Counted from the first letter of the stretch, positions 1 through 9,459 are shown. The stretch is DNA of 64,000 nt from Caulobacteraceae bacterium (GCA_031291645.1 JARLIQ010000112.1:46080-110079), one strand, 5' to 3'. Made by a program: numbers and translations. The notes: generated from the letters alone by a model not told the origin.

Positions 1-1
1 G

Positions 2-1384
2 CCGACCAACCACCTCGACATCTTCGCCATCGAGACCCTGGAGGCGGAGCTGGCCTCCAGCCGCGCCGCGGCCCTGATCGTCAGCCATGACCGCGCCTTC
101 CTGGAGCGGACCACCCAGCGCAGCTTCTGGCTGGAGGACCGGCGGATCTGGCGGCTGGACAAGGGATTCGCCGCCTTCGACGCCTGGTCGGCCAAGATCG
201 CCGCCGACCAGGCCGAGTCGCTGCGCCGCCTGAACAAGGCCATCGAGCGCGAGACCTACTGGTTCTACCGCTCGATCACCGCCCAGCGGACCCGCAACGA
301 GGGCCGGGCCCGCGAACTGGCCGCCATGCGCCAGCGCAAGCGCGAGCTGATGCGCGACCAGCGCGGGTCCGTCGCCCTGGCGGTCGAGGCGGGCGCCGCC
401 TCCGGCCAGCGCGTGGTCGAGGCCAAGGGCCTGAGCAAGGCGTTCGGCGAGCGAGTGCTGCTGAAGGGGTTTTCGACCCGTATCCAGCGCGGCGACCGGC
501 TGGCCATCGTCGGGCCGAACGGGGCGGGCAAGACCACCCTGGTCAAGCTGCTGCTCGGCGAGATCGCGGCCGACGCCGGCGAGGTCAGGCTGGGGACCGG
601 CCTGGAGATCGCCTACGTCGACCAGGCCCGCGCCGAGCTGAAGGTCGACATGAGCCTGTGGGAAGCCCTGGCGCCGGGCGGCGGCGACCAGGTGATGGTC
701 CGCGGCAAGCCGCGACACGTGGCCGCCTACGCCCGCGAGTTCCTGTTCCAGGACAGCCAGCTGCGCCAGCCGGTGGCCAGCCTCTCGGGCGGCGAGCGCA
801 ACCGGCTGCTGCTGGCCCGCGCCCTGGCCCAGCCGGCCAACCTCCTGGTGCTCGACGAGCCGACCAACGACCTCGACATGGACACCCTCGACCTCCTGGA
901 GGGGGTGCTGGCCGACTACGAGGGCACCCTGATCCTGGTCAGCCACGACCGCGACTTCATCGACCGGCTGGCGACCTCGACCATCGCGCTCGACGGGACG
1001 GGCCGGATCGTCGAGACCCCCGGCGGCTGGAGCGACTTCGTCAGCCAGAACCCCGGCTTCTTCGACGCCGTGCGCGGGCGCGCCGCCCCATCCAGGGCCG
1101 CGCCGGCCGCCAGGCCCGCGCCGGCGGCGCCCGCCCGCGCGCCGTCCAAGCTGTCGTACAAGGACCAGCGCCGGCTGGAGGAGCTGGACAAGGCCATGCC
1201 GCGGCTCTCCGACGAGATCGTCGCCCTGGAGGCCCGGCTGGAGGACGCCGGCCTCTACGCCCGCGACCCCAAGGCCTTCGACGCCATCATGCAGCGGGTC
1301 ACGGCCGCCCGCGCCGAACTGGGCGCGGCCGAGGAGGAATGGCTGAGCCTGGAGGAAAGGCGCGAGGCCCTGGCCAAGGGCTGA
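2..1384 (+). CDS. uup: ABC-F ATPase, Uup type (5' end outside window)
   Basis: The reading frame is open from the first bases of the window, beginning inside the Walker B/D-loop of the first nucleotide-binding domain (PTNHLDI, then the H-loop SHDRAF). A basic helical linker follows, then a complete second ABC domain with Walker A GPNGAGKTT, signature LSGGERNRLLLARAL and Walker B VLDEPTNDLD. The C-terminal 80 residues are a charged coiled coil (about KLSYKDQRRLEELDKA onward), the DNA- or ribosome-binding tail typical of Uup. ABC-F proteins have no membrane domain; they act on ribosomes or, for Uup, on replication and transposon-excision phenotypes. The tail favours Uup over EttA. The first ATPase domain is mostly missing because the window starts there. 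Confidence 0.93.
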   Translation, partial: PTNHLDIFAIETLEAELASSRAAALIVSHDRAFLERTTQRSFWLEDRRIWRLDKGFAAFDAWSAKIAADQAESLRRLNKAIERETYWFYRSITAQRTRNEGRARELAAMRQRKRELMRDQRGSVALAVEAGAASGQRVVEAKGLSKAFGERVLLKGFSTRIQRGDRLAIVGPNGAGKTTLVKLLLGEIAADAGEVRLGTGLEIAYVDQARAELKVDMSLWEALAPGGGDQVMVRGKPRHVAAYAREFLFQDSQLRQPVASLSGGERNRLLLARALAQPANLLVLDEPTNDLDMDTLDLLEGVLADYEGTLILVSHDRDFIDRLATSTIALDGTGRIVETPGGWSDFVSQNPGFFDAVRGRAAPSRAAPAARPAPAAPARAPSKLSYKDQRRLEELDKAMPRLSDEIVALEARLEDAGLYARDPKAFDAIMQRVTAARAELGAAEEEWLSLEERREALAKG

Positions 1385-1460
1385 GCCCGTGCGCCGGGGC
1401 TTGCGCAAGACCGCCGCAGCGGTCCTGATGGGCCGGACAAGAGCTTGGGGAGGCTAGGTC

Positions 1461-3722
1461 GTGGTCCGTCGCCTGGCGCTGTTCGGCTGCATCGCCGCGG
1501 CCTTCGTCATCTTCTACGCCAGCGCGCGGACGCCCGACCCCGCGCCCGCCGGCGCGCCGCCGACCGCCTTCTCGGCCGGCCGGGCGATGGCCGACGTGGC
1601 GGCCATGGCGCCGGCGCCCCACCCGATCGGATCGCCCGCCAACCGGCGGGTGCGCGACTATCTGGTCGGCCGGATGCGCGCCCTGGGGCTCAGCCCCCAG
1701 GTGCGGGCCGGGACCGGCGTCAGCGTCTGGACCAACCGGCCCGAGCCCGTGCTGGCCGCCGGCGCGGTCGAGAACCTGGTCGGGGTGCTGCCGGGACGCG
1801 ACCGCAGCCTGCCGGCCCTGGCGCTGATGGCCCACTACGACAGCGTGCCCGGCTCGCCCGGCGCGGCCGACGACGCCACGGGCGTGGCCTCGGCGCTCGA
1901 GATCGTTCGGGCGATCAGGGCCGGGGGCGTGCCGGCGCGCGACGTGATGGTGGTGATCACCGACGGCGAGGAGGCCGGACTCTTGGGCGCGCGGGCCTTC
2001 TTCCGCGACGATCCCCTGGCCGCCCACGTCGGCTTCGTCATCAACATGGAGAGCCGGGGCGGCGGCGGGCGGGCGGCGATGTTCGAGACCGGCGCCGGCG
2101 ACGGCCCGGCCGTCGGCCTCTATCGGCGCACGGCGGCGAGCCCGGACAGCACCTCGCTGTCGGTGTTCGTCTACAAGCACATGCCCAACGACACCGACTT
2201 CTCCGTCGCCAGGGCCAAGGGCCTGCCGGGCTTCAACTACGCCTTCATCGGCCGGCAGTTCGACTACCACTCCCCCTCCTCGACCGTGGCGGCGCTGGAC
2301 CAGGGCTCGGTCCAGCACCTGGGCGAGGAGGTGCTGCCGACGGCGCGGGCGCTGGCCGTCTCGGCCCGCCTGCCCGCGCGAGGGCCGGACGCGGCCTACG
2401 GCGACCTGTTCGGCCTTGTGGTGGTCGCCTACCCGCCCTGGGCCGGCTGGCTGGTGCTGGCGGCGGCGGCGGGCCTGCTCGCGCTCGCGGCGCTGGCGGC
2501 GGGGCGCGTCGGGGCCCTGGGCGCAGGCGGCGTCGCCGTCGGGTTCGGCGCGGGCCTCGTGCTGCTGGTCGGCGGGGCGATCGTCCTCGTGCTCGCGCGC
2601 CTGGCCACCGGCGTGGCGGGCGGCTGGATCGGGTATCGGCCGCTGCTCGCGCGGTTTGCGCTGTTCGAGGCCGGCATGGCGCTCGGCGGCCTTGCGGTCC
2701 TGCTGCTCGTCGCCTGGGCGTCCGCGCGCCTGAAGGCCCGGCTCGCCGGCGCCTGGGTCGGCCTGCTGATCGGCGGCCTGGCCGCGGCGCTCGCGGTCCA
2801 GATCGCGGCGCCCACCATCGGGCCGGCGATCGCCTGGCCGTTGCTGGCGGCGAGCGCGGCCGCGGCCCTCACCCAGGCCGGAACCAGCCGCAGCCGTCCC
2901 GCCTGGATCCTAGCGGCGGTGATCATGACCCTGGCGCTCGCCTGGCTGGGCGGACTGTTCCACAACCTGCTGCAGGGCCTCGACCTGCCGGCGGCGCCGG
3001 CCCTGATCGTCTGGCTCGCCGCCCTCGCGCTCTGGCCCCTGGCCTGGCCGGACGAACCGGACCATGCCGCAAGCCTCGCCCCCGGCCTGGGGGCCCTGGC
3101 CCTCGGCTTTCTGGCGATGGCCTGGCTGCATTTCACCAGTCCCTGGAGCCCGCGCCATCCGAACGCGGTCGAGCCGCTCTACGTGGTCGATGCGGACACC
3201 GGCCGGGCCTGGCGGGTCAGCGCCACCCCGCCCGACGCCTGGATGCGCGCGGTGCTGACGGCGGACAGCGGGGCGCCCGCCGCGCGGCGCCTGCCGACCT
3301 TCCCCGAGCCGCTGGCGGCCGCCCCGGCGCGCCCGGTCCAGGCCCCTGCGCCGGCGATCGTCCTGCAGCGCGCCGCCGACGGTCTCGTCAGCCTCAGCGT
3401 CACCCCGGCGCCCGGCGCGGACCGGCTGCGGCTGGACCTGCGCAGCGCCACGCCGCTCGCGGCCGTGAGCTTCGAGGGCCAGCCCGCGGCCATCCTGGGC
3501 CGGCCGGGCCAATGGAGCCACCTTACCTGGTCGGGCCAGGCCCGGACCTTCGTCGTCCGTTTCCGGCCGTCCGCGCCCGGCGGCCTCGACATCGCCTACG
3601 CCGAGCAGTTCCCCGCCTGGCCGGCCACCGCCAGGCCCTTGCCGCCCCTGCCGGCGAACGACATGGCCTGGGACCGCGCCGGGGACACGATGGCAGCCGG
3701 AACCGAACGCCTGTCCTGGTGA
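1461..3722 (+). CDS. M28 family membrane metallopeptidase
   Basis: This 753-residue protein starts at GTG, with GGGGAGG about 7 bases upstream. An N-terminal membrane anchor is followed by a zinc aminopeptidase domain of the M28 clan. Expected metal ligands are visible: His125 in AHYDSVPG, Asp138 in AADDATG, the Glu pair in DGEEAGLL (about 170-171), Glu197 in NMESRG and His270 in FDYHSPSS. Residues about 315-560 form a run of roughly 8 hydrophobic helices, then a C-terminal beta-rich domain of about 170 residues. The architecture resembles the Fxna/ERMP1-like membrane M28 peptidases. The catalytic domain probably faces the periplasm. The substrate is unknown. The overlapping 791-aa ORF in another frame is a GC-driven shadow. 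Confidence 0.9.
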   Translation: MVRRLALFGCIAAAFVIFYASARTPDPAPAGAPPTAFSAGRAMADVAAMAPAPHPIGSPANRRVRDYLVGRMRALGLSPQVRAGTGVSVWTNRPEPVLAAGAVENLVGVLPGRDRSLPALALMAHYDSVPGSPGAADDATGVASALEIVRAIRAGGVPARDVMVVITDGEEAGLLGARAFFRDDPLAAHVGFVINMESRGGGGRAAMFETGAGDGPAVGLYRRTAASPDSTSLSVFVYKHMPNDTDFSVARAKGLPGFNYAFIGRQFDYHSPSSTVAALDQGSVQHLGEEVLPTARALAVSARLPARGPDAAYGDLFGLVVVAYPPWAGWLVLAAAAGLLALAALAAGRVGALGAGGVAVGFGAGLVLLVGGAIVLVLARLATGVAGGWIGYRPLLARFALFEAGMALGGLAVLLLVAWASARLKARLAGAWVGLLIGGLAAALAVQIAAPTIGPAIAWPLLAASAAAALTQAGTSRSRPAWILAAVIMTLALAWLGGLFHNLLQGLDLPAAPALIVWLAALALWPLAWPDEPDHAASLAPGLGALALGFLAMAWLHFTSPWSPRHPNAVEPLYVVDADTGRAWRVSATPPDAWMRAVLTADSGAPAARRLPTFPEPLAAAPARPVQAPAPAIVLQRAADGLVSLSVTPAPGADRLRLDLRSATPLAAVSFEGQPAAILGRPGQWSHLTWSGQARTFVVRFRPSAPGGLDIAYAEQFPAWPATARPLPPLPANDMAWDRAGDTMAAGTERLSW

Positions 3723-3754
3723 AGCCGGCGCTTGGCGAAAGCCTTGCCGGCGCC

Positions 3755-3806
3755 TGGAGCACGTCAGGCGAAAGTGTAGGCGGTTTCGCCGCCCGAACGT
3801 GCTCCA
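3755..3806. repeat. Interspersed palindromic repeat, family A
   Basis: This near-perfect nested inverted repeat has outer arms TGGAGCACGT / ACGTGCTCCA and inner arms GGCGAAA / TTTCGCC. It lies just downstream of the M28 peptidase. A second element at 41899-41946 has the same plan: GAGC-x-CGT, (A)AAAGTG, GGTTT and mirrored ends. The two therefore look like members of one dispersed family. It could also act as a transcription terminator, but no T-run follows. Confidence 0.7.
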
Positions 3807-3818
3807 AGCGTGAGATTT

Positions 3819-3868
3819 AGAGCCCTTTTAGACGGGTCAGATGATTCCATCTGACCCTAAAGGGCTCT
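3819..3868. repeat. Interspersed palindromic repeat, family B (long hairpin)
   Basis: Arms AGAGCCCTTT...GGGTCAGATG and CATCTGACCC...AAAGGGCTCT flank a 4-base loop ATTC, giving about 22 pairs with a small interruption. It follows family A within 13 bases. A partial copy of the left half (AGAGC...GGGTCAGAATTCC) occurs at 16838-16862, so this is probably a dispersed repeat rather than a gene-specific terminator. Confidence 0.7.
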
Positions 3869-3903
3869 AGGTTGCGCTCGCGACTGGGGTTCGGGAGGGT
3901 GGC

Positions 3904-4908
3904 TTGAAGCGGTTTGGTCTGATCGTGGCGACGCTGGCGCTGGCGCTCGCCGCCTGTTCGCCGGCCAAGAAGGCCGCGGCCCCGGAAGGCGGCCCGACGC
4001 CCATCAAGTTCGCCACCGACTGGCGGGCCGAGGCCGAGCAGGGCGGCTACTACGAGGCGCTGGCGACCGGCGAGTACAAGAAGCGCGGCCTGGACGTGCA
4101 GATCATCCAGGGCGGCCCGGCCGTCGACGTGCCCCAGCTCTTGGCCACCGGCGCGATCGACATGGGCATCGGCTCGAACGGCTTCATCTCGCTGAACATC
4201 GCCAAGGCCCAGGCGCCGATCACCGCGGTGATGGCGGCCATGCAGAGCGACCCCCAGGTGCTGATCGCCCACCCCGACCAGGGCATCCGCTCGATCGCCG
4301 ACATGAGGGGCCGGCCGATCCTTCTGTCCGACGCCTCGATCACCGGCATCTGGGTGTGGCTGAAGGCCAAGTACGGCTTCACCGACGACCAGGTGCGCAA
4401 GTACGACTTCTCGGACGCGCCCTTCCTGGCCGACAAGCGGGTGATCCAGCAGGGCTATCTGACCAGCGAGCCCTACACGATCGAGAAGGCCAGCGGGATC
4501 AAGCCGGCGGTCTTCCTCCTGGCCGACGAGGGCTATCCCGGCTACGCCAGCCTGGTCCTGGCGCGCAACGACCTGATCGCGTCCAACCCGGCGGCGGTGA
4601 AGGCCTTCGTCGAGGCCAGCGCGGCGGGCTGGAAGGCCTATCTCTACGGCGACCCCAAGCCCGGCGACGCCCTGATGCTGAAGGACAATCCGGAGATGAC
4701 CCAGGACCTGCTGGACCAGGCCAGGGCCAAGATGCGCGAAAAGGGCATCGTGCTGTCCGGCGACGCCACCACCCAGGGCATAGGCGCGATGACCGACGCG
4801 CGCTGGGCCAGCTTCTTCCAGATGGCCTCCAGCCACGGCCTCTACCCCAAGGACCTGGACTACAAGCGCGCCTATACGCTCCGGTTCCTGCCGACCGGCG
4901 CGAAGTAG
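3904..4908 (+). CDS. ABC transporter substrate-binding lipoprotein, NMT1/THI5-like
   Basis: The start is TTG, supported by a strong GGGAGGG ribosome site 5-10 bases upstream and by a signal peptide beginning exactly there. The lipobox LAAC places the lipidated cysteine at residue 18. The mature protein has the two-lobed NMT1/THI5 or NitT/TauT type fold, with the opening pattern FATDWRAEAEQGGYYEAL and the motif GAIDMGIGSNGF. It should sit on the outer face of the inner membrane and pass a small substrate to the permease downstream. Family members bind pyrimidine precursors, riboflavin, sulfonates or nitrate; the sequence alone does not decide. It is first in a three-gene operon and lies just after two palindromic repeats. 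Confidence 0.9.
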   Translation: MKRFGLIVATLALALAACSPAKKAAAPEGGPTPIKFATDWRAEAEQGGYYEALATGEYKKRGLDVQIIQGGPAVDVPQLLATGAIDMGIGSNGFISLNIAKAQAPITAVMAAMQSDPQVLIAHPDQGIRSIADMRGRPILLSDASITGIWVWLKAKYGFTDDQVRKYDFSDAPFLADKRVIQQGYLTSEPYTIEKASGIKPAVFLLADEGYPGYASLVLARNDLIASNPAAVKAFVEASAAGWKAYLYGDPKPGDALMLKDNPEMTQDLLDQARAKMREKGIVLSGDATTQGIGAMTDARWASFFQMASSHGLYPKDLDYKRAYTLRFLPTGAK

Positions 4909-4916
4909 GCGCCGCC

Positions 4917-5660
4917 TTGGCCCCGCCCATCGCCGAGCTTTCCGCCGTCGAGGTCGACTATCCGCGCGGGCGGGCGCTGGGGCCGTTCGACCTCAGCCTC
5001 GAGCCGGGCGAGATCGTCGCCCTGGTCGGCCCGTCGGGCTGCGGCAAGTCGACGGCGCTGCGCCTGCTGGCCGGGCTGGAGCAGCCGACGCGCGGCCAGG
5101 TGCGCCGGGCCTCCGCGCCCGGCGAGACGGCGGTGGTGTTCCAGAGCCCGACCCTGATGCCCTGGGCCAGCGCCATCGAGAACGTCGCCCTGCCGCTCGA
5201 ACTGGCCCGCACGCCCCAAGCCGCGGCGCGCGCGCGGGCGGCCGAGGCGCTGACGCGGGTCAGGCTGAAGGGGGTCGAGGCGGCCAAGCCGGCGCAGCTC
5301 TCGGGCGGCATGGCCATGCGCGTCTCCCTGGCCCGCGCCCTGGTCACCGCGCCCAAGCTGCTGCTGCTGGACGAGCCCTTCGCCGCCCTGGACGAGATCA
5401 CCCGCCGGGCCCTGGCCGAGGACGTCCACCGATTGTGGGACCGCTCGCGGCCGGCGATCGTCTTCGTCACCCACAATGTCGAGGAGGCGGTCTACATGGC
5501 CGACCGCACCATCGTCATGACCCCGGGGCCCGGCCGCGCGGCCGGCGAGACCCGGATGGAGGCCCCCCTGCCCAGGCCCGAGGGCTTCCGCACCACCGCG
5601 GCCTTCCGCGACGCGGCGGAGGCGGTCTCCCGCGCCCTCGATGCGGCGATGACCGCATGA
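4917..5660 (+). CDS. ABC transporter ATP-binding protein, NitT/TauT type
   Basis: The track ORF begins at 4356 inside the upstream gene. The likely start is TTG at 4917, 8 bases after the previous stop, giving 247 residues. The Walker A motif is GPSGCGKST, Walker B is LLLLDEPFAALDE, and the H-loop region reads FVTHNVEEAVYMADR. The signature is LSGGMAMRVSLARAL, with Met where Gln is usual after LSGG. It powers the importer formed with the neighbouring binding protein and permease. Its stop overlaps the permease start (ATGA), which implies translational coupling. Confidence 0.92.
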   Translation: MAPPIAELSAVEVDYPRGRALGPFDLSLEPGEIVALVGPSGCGKSTALRLLAGLEQPTRGQVRRASAPGETAVVFQSPTLMPWASAIENVALPLELARTPQAAARARAAEALTRVRLKGVEAAKPAQLSGGMAMRVSLARALVTAPKLLLLDEPFAALDEITRRALAEDVHRLWDRSRPAIVFVTHNVEEAVYMADRTIVMTPGPGRAAGETRMEAPLPRPEGFRTTAAFRDAAEAVSRALDAAMTA

Positions 5661-6424
5661 GGCGGCTCGCCGCGATCGCCGCGCCGGTCGTCTTCGTGAT
5701 CCTGCTGCTGGCCGGCTGGGAGGTCGCCTGCCGCGCCCTCGCCGTGCCCAGCTACCGCCTGCCGACGCCCAGCGACATCGCCGTGGCCGCGGTCCAGAAC
5801 CTGCCGCTCCTGGCCTCCAGCGCCTGGAACACCCTGTCGACCGCCCTCTTGGCCCTGGTCTGGGCCAGCGTCTTCGCCTGCGCCCTGGCCCTGGTGGTGG
5901 CGATCAACCCGCTGATCGAGCGGGCGGTCCAGCCGGTGGTCACCACCTTGCAGGTCACCCCGATCGTGGCCATCGCGCCCCTGGTCACCATCTGGGCCGG
6001 GCTCGACCATCCCGAGCGGGCGATCCTGGTCCTGGCCGTGGTGGTGGCCTTCTTCCCGATCTTCTCCGGCGCCCTGACCGGCCTGAAGAGCGCCGACCCG
6101 GACCTGGAGCGGCTGTTCGACCTCTATGGCGCCAGCCGGCTGCAGCGCCTTTTGCGCCTGCGGCTGCCCTCGGCGGTCCCCTTCCTGCTGGAGGGACACA
6201 AGGTCGCGGCGGGCCTGGCCCTGGTGGGCGCGGTGGTGGCCGAGTTCGTCGCCGGCAGCGGCGGCGCGCAGGGCCTGGCCTGGCGCATCCTGGAGGCCCA
6301 GCACCGGCTGGAGACGGCCAAGATGTTCGGCGCCCTGGTGGTGCTGGCGGCCATGGGGGTGGCCCTCTACGCGGCGATGCAAGCGGCCGAGCAGGCGATC
6401 CTGCGTCGCTGGCGGGGCCGTTAG
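5657..6424 (+). CDS. ABC transporter permease, NitT/TauT type
   Basis: The ATG at 5657 overlaps the ATPase stop by 4 bases; the longer track ORF from 5435 is in the wrong context. The 255-residue protein has about six membrane helices, starting with the hydrophobic segment IAAPVVFVILLLAGW. It carries the EAA-type loop that contacts the ATPase (LEGHKVAAGLALVGAVVAEF). It forms the membrane channel of the importer, probably as a homodimer. It is the last gene of the operon. The transported compound is unknown. Confidence 0.92.
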   Translation: MRRLAAIAAPVVFVILLLAGWEVACRALAVPSYRLPTPSDIAVAAVQNLPLLASSAWNTLSTALLALVWASVFACALALVVAINPLIERAVQPVVTTLQVTPIVAIAPLVTIWAGLDHPERAILVLAVVVAFFPIFSGALTGLKSADPDLERLFDLYGASRLQRLLRLRLPSAVPFLLEGHKVAAGLALVGAVVAEFVAGSGGAQGLAWRILEAQHRLETAKMFGALVVLAAMGVALYAAMQAAEQAILRRWRGR

Positions 6425-6490
6425 GCGCGGGTTAAGCCCGTAAAGCTAAGCCTAGGCGGACCCTTCGACCGGAGTCGCCTCGGAGCCGCC

Positions 6491-6898
6491 ATGCGCCGAC
6501 CCGCCGTCCTTGCCGCCATCGCCGCCGCCGCAGCCTGGACGGGTGTGGCTTGGGCGGGCGTGGCCTGGGGCGCCCCCGACGCCCAGACGCCGGACGGCGC
6601 GCAGCCCACGCATTTCCTCTCCTGGCCCGGCAAGTCCGGCGCCCAGGCCGCCCCTGCGCCGGCCAGCCCCGCCCACGCCGCCGCGCCGGCCGGCCGGCTG
6701 ACCCTGTCGCGCCAGTTCTTCGCCGGCGGCGGCGACCTGGCCGCCGCGCCCGCGCCGCTCGATCCGCGTCCGGTGCCGGGCACGCAGGCCGCCACCTCCA
6801 CCGACAACACCGCCACCAACCGCGCCCGCCAGAACGATATCCTGACCGCCGACAGCGCGGCCGACGGTCCCGTCGGCGGCGCGGAAGCTCCGAATTGA
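6491..6898 (+). CDS. Small secreted protein, Ala/Pro-rich, unknown function
   Basis: This 135-residue ORF has a clear N-terminal signal sequence (MRRPAVLAAIAAAAAW, cleavage probably near AWA or WGA). The mature region is low-complexity, rich in Ala, Pro and Gly, with no recognised domain. The tail is polar and Asn/Thr-rich (STDNTATNRARQND). It ends 5 bases before the DUF2336 gene and probably shares its transcript. Composition matches its neighbours. I cannot assign a function. Confidence 0.65.
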   Translation: MRRPAVLAAIAAAAAWTGVAWAGVAWGAPDAQTPDGAQPTHFLSWPGKSGAQAAPAPASPAHAAAPAGRLTLSRQFFAGGGDLAAAPAPLDPRPVPGTQAATSTDNTATNRARQNDILTADSAADGPVGGAEAPN

Positions 6899-6903
6899 CC
6901 GCG

Positions 6904-7995
6904 ATGGCCGAAAGCAAGATCAACGACCTGATGAAGCTCGCGCGCGAGCCGTCCAGCGAGCGGCGACGCGAACTTCTGCGCGAAGTCACCGACATGTTCT
7001 TCGCCGCCCCGCCCCAGCGCACCGGCGAGATGGCGCTGTTCGACGACGTGCTCAGCCAGCTCTCCGGCGAGATGGAGGAGGCGGTGCGCGCCGAGCTGTC
7101 CCAGCGGATGGCCGACGCCGCCCAGCCGCCGCGCCGGCTGCTGGCCGACCTGGCGCTCGACAGCCTCGCCGTGGCCGAGCCGGTGCTGACCCGCTCGCGC
7201 GCCCTGACCGAGGACGACCTGCTGCGCGTCGCCCGCACCCGCGACCAGGGCCACCTGCGCGCCATCAGCCGGCGCGCGAACGTGCCCGAGGCGGTTTCCG
7301 ACGCCATCGTCGAGCGCGGCGACGACGACACCCTCTCGGTTCTGCTGCGCAACGAACACGCCTCGCTGTCGCGCGCCGCCCACGAGGCCGCCGTCGACCG
7401 CGCCGTGGCGAACCCGGCCCTGCACCAGGCGGTGGTCGATCGGCAGTCGCTGCCGATGGACCTGCTGAACGAGATGTATTTCGTGGTCGAGGCCCGGCTG
7501 CGCGACCGCATCCTGGAGAAGAACGCCGCGGTCGACCCCGCCGCCCTGGAAGCGGCCCTGGCCGCCGGGCGCAAGCGGGTCGCGGCCCGCGACGGGGCCC
7601 TGCCGGCCGACTACGCCGAGGCCGAGGCCGAGGTGCGCGAGATGAAGACCCGCGGCGGCGTCGGGCCGACCATGCTGGCCTCGTTCCTGCGCAACGGCGA
7701 GACCACCAAGTTCCTGGTCGCCCTGGCCGAGCTGGCCGACATCGACTTCCACACCGCCCGCCGCATCCTGGAGCGGCGCGAGCTGGACGCCCTGGCCATC
7801 GTCTGCAAGGCGGCCGACTTCGACCGCTCGCTGTTCCTCACCTTCGCGGTGCTGGTGCTCGGGCGCGAGGCCGAGGCCATGGGCCGGGCGCGCGAATACG
7901 GCCAGATCTATTCGGACCTGCCGCGCGACGCGGCCTGCCGCACCATCCGCTTCTGGCGCATGCGCCGCCAGATCGGCGACGTCGCGGCGGCCTAG
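6904..7995 (+). CDS. DUF2336 domain protein
   Basis: The start is the ATG at 6904 (MAESKINDLM); the longer track ORF from 6550 reads through the upstream gene in another frame. The 363-residue protein is almost entirely alpha-helical, with HEAT-like repeated segments such as RANVPEAVSDAIVERGDDDTL and HEAAVDRAVANPALHQAVV. This matches DUF2336, common in alphaproteobacteria and Caulobacterales and of unknown role. It is soluble, with no signal peptide or membrane segment. It follows the small secreted protein with a 5-base gap. Confidence 0.85.
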   Translation: MAESKINDLMKLAREPSSERRRELLREVTDMFFAAPPQRTGEMALFDDVLSQLSGEMEEAVRAELSQRMADAAQPPRRLLADLALDSLAVAEPVLTRSRALTEDDLLRVARTRDQGHLRAISRRANVPEAVSDAIVERGDDDTLSVLLRNEHASLSRAAHEAAVDRAVANPALHQAVVDRQSLPMDLLNEMYFVVEARLRDRILEKNAAVDPAALEAALAAGRKRVAARDGALPADYAEAEAEVREMKTRGGVGPTMLASFLRNGETTKFLVALAELADIDFHTARRILERRELDALAIVCKAADFDRSLFLTFAVLVLGREAEAMGRAREYGQIYSDLPRDAACRTIRFWRMRRQIGDVAAA

Positions 7996-8004
7996 GCTCT
8001 AATT

Positions 8005-9369
8005 CTAATTTTGGGTCGAGCGGACGCGCATCCGCTCCAGCCCCCGCGCGGCCTGGTCGGTCAGGCTGCGCAACCCGTGCTCGGCGAACACGTCCAGCGC
8101 CGCCGAGAGCGCCAGGCCCGCCGCCGCCGCGCCGTCGCGGCCGGTGATCGCCGCCCGGGCCTCGCAGATCTGGGCGAAACTCAGCTGGCGCACGGCCCAG
8201 CCCACCGGGTCCTTGGCCGAATTGGCCAGGGTCAGCTCCACCCGCAGCGAGGCTTCCGCGTCGTCCAGGCTTTCGAGGTCCGCCGTCAGCTCGGCCCGGC
8301 GCACCAGGCACAGCACCCGTCCGTGCGCCGCCTGGGCCCGCAGCGGCAGGATCGCCTGTTCGGACAGCACCAGCAGGGCGCGGTCGTAGCAGGCCAGCGC
8401 CTGCTCGAAGGCTCGCACCGCGTCGCCCGCCTCGCCCAGCGCTTGCAGGGCGCCGGCCAGGGCCAGCTCGGCCCGCGCCCAGTCCATCGGGCTGTGGGCC
8501 CGCGTGACCTGTTCGAGCACCGCCACCAGGCCGTTCACCGCCTCGGCGATCTCGGCGACCTCGCCCTCCAGTTCGCCGAGCGCCGCGCGCGTCTGGCCGT
8601 AGGCGATCGACACCCGCGCCCAGGTCAGGGGTTCGTAGGCCGCGTCCAGTCCCTCGCCGGCCTGGCTCAGGCCGTCCAGCGCCATGCGCAGCAGCAGCGG
8701 GTCCTTCAGCCGGGTCCCGCAGGCGGCCAGCATCTCGGCCCGGTCGACCCGCACGCCGGCCGCCAGGAGCTTGCCCGCGCCGCCGCGCCGGGCGTGGACG
8801 TCGAGCGCCCTGATCGGGGCGTCGAACCGCGCCGCGGCGCGCAGGGCCGTCTCGCGGTCGCCGGACGCCATGGCCTGGCGCGCCTCGACCACCGCCCGGC
8901 CGGCCGCGGCCAGCACGCCCGGCAGGGCCGCGCCGCCGCTCTTGACCGCCTCGATCAGGGCGAAGTCGGCCGCCGCGTTCAGGCCCAGGTCGCCGAACAG
9001 CTCGGCCCCGACCAGGGCGGCCAGCGCCTGCTCGTAGCGCGCCCCGGCCCAGCGCTGCGGACGCGCCTCGCGCCCGAGGCCGTCCGCGGCCTGCTCGGCG
9101 TAGGCGGCCGCCTTGCGCAGGGCGCCCGGGTCGGCCGTGCGGCGGGCGAGTTCGCGCCAGACGAAGGCCGCTTCGAGCTGGCGCTGCGGCCGGTCCTTGG
9201 CGCTGATCCGCCCGGCGGCGACGTCGGCCGCCTTGGCCTCTGCGCGCAGCAGGTCCAGTTCCAGAAGTTCGAGCAGGGCCCCGTCGCCGCCGGTCAGCCC
9301 GTCCTGGAATGCACCGGGAACCCCCGCGCCGCCAAACCACCGACGCAACTCTCGGCCGAATTCGAACAT
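8005..9369 (-). CDS. TPR-like helical repeat protein, unknown function
   Basis: The ORF opens at 9402, but the ATG at 9369 (MFEFGRELRRWFGG) is a better start. It gives 454 residues made largely of paired helices of TPR/SEL1-like character; for example WARAELALAGALQALGEAG followed by AVRAFEQALACYDRALLV fits a TPR repeat. There is no signal peptide, membrane helix or catalytic motif. A TTAA-N7-TTAA box lies about 90-105 bases upstream of the start, so it may belong to the CtrA cell-cycle regulon. It converges with the DUF2336 gene, with only 9 bases between stops. Function is not recognised. Confidence 0.75.
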   Translation of the reverse strand: MFEFGRELRRWFGGAGVPGAFQDGLTGGDGALLELLELDLLRAEAKAADVAAGRISAKDRPQRQLEAAFVWRELARRTADPGALRKAAAYAEQAADGLGREARPQRWAGARYEQALAALVGAELFGDLGLNAAADFALIEAVKSGGAALPGVLAAAGRAVVEARQAMASGDRETALRAAARFDAPIRALDVHARRGGAGKLLAAGVRVDRAEMLAACGTRLKDPLLLRMALDGLSQAGEGLDAAYEPLTWARVSIAYGQTRAALGELEGEVAEIAEAVNGLVAVLEQVTRAHSPMDWARAELALAGALQALGEAGDAVRAFEQALACYDRALLVLSEQAILPLRAQAAHGRVLCLVRRAELTADLESLDDAEASLRVELTLANSAKDPVGWAVRQLSFAQICEARAAITGRDGAAAAGLALSAALDVFAEHGLRSLTDQAARGLERMRVRSTQN

Positions 9370-9459
9370 GGGATGACGGCTCCGAGGGGAATTGCGTCCC
9401 AACCCGGAACAACCCGGCGGCGCTTCCCTTGGAACCCAGCAAAGCCGGAGCCAGAGTGT

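Noticed and set aside
1299-3820. Long ORFs in shadow frames over real genes, for example 791 aa (1445..3820) and 339 aa (1299..2318)
   Set aside because: Very GC-rich coding DNA leaves few stops in other frames; these lack motifs, have Arg/Pro/Gly-rich translations and overlap genes with clear families.
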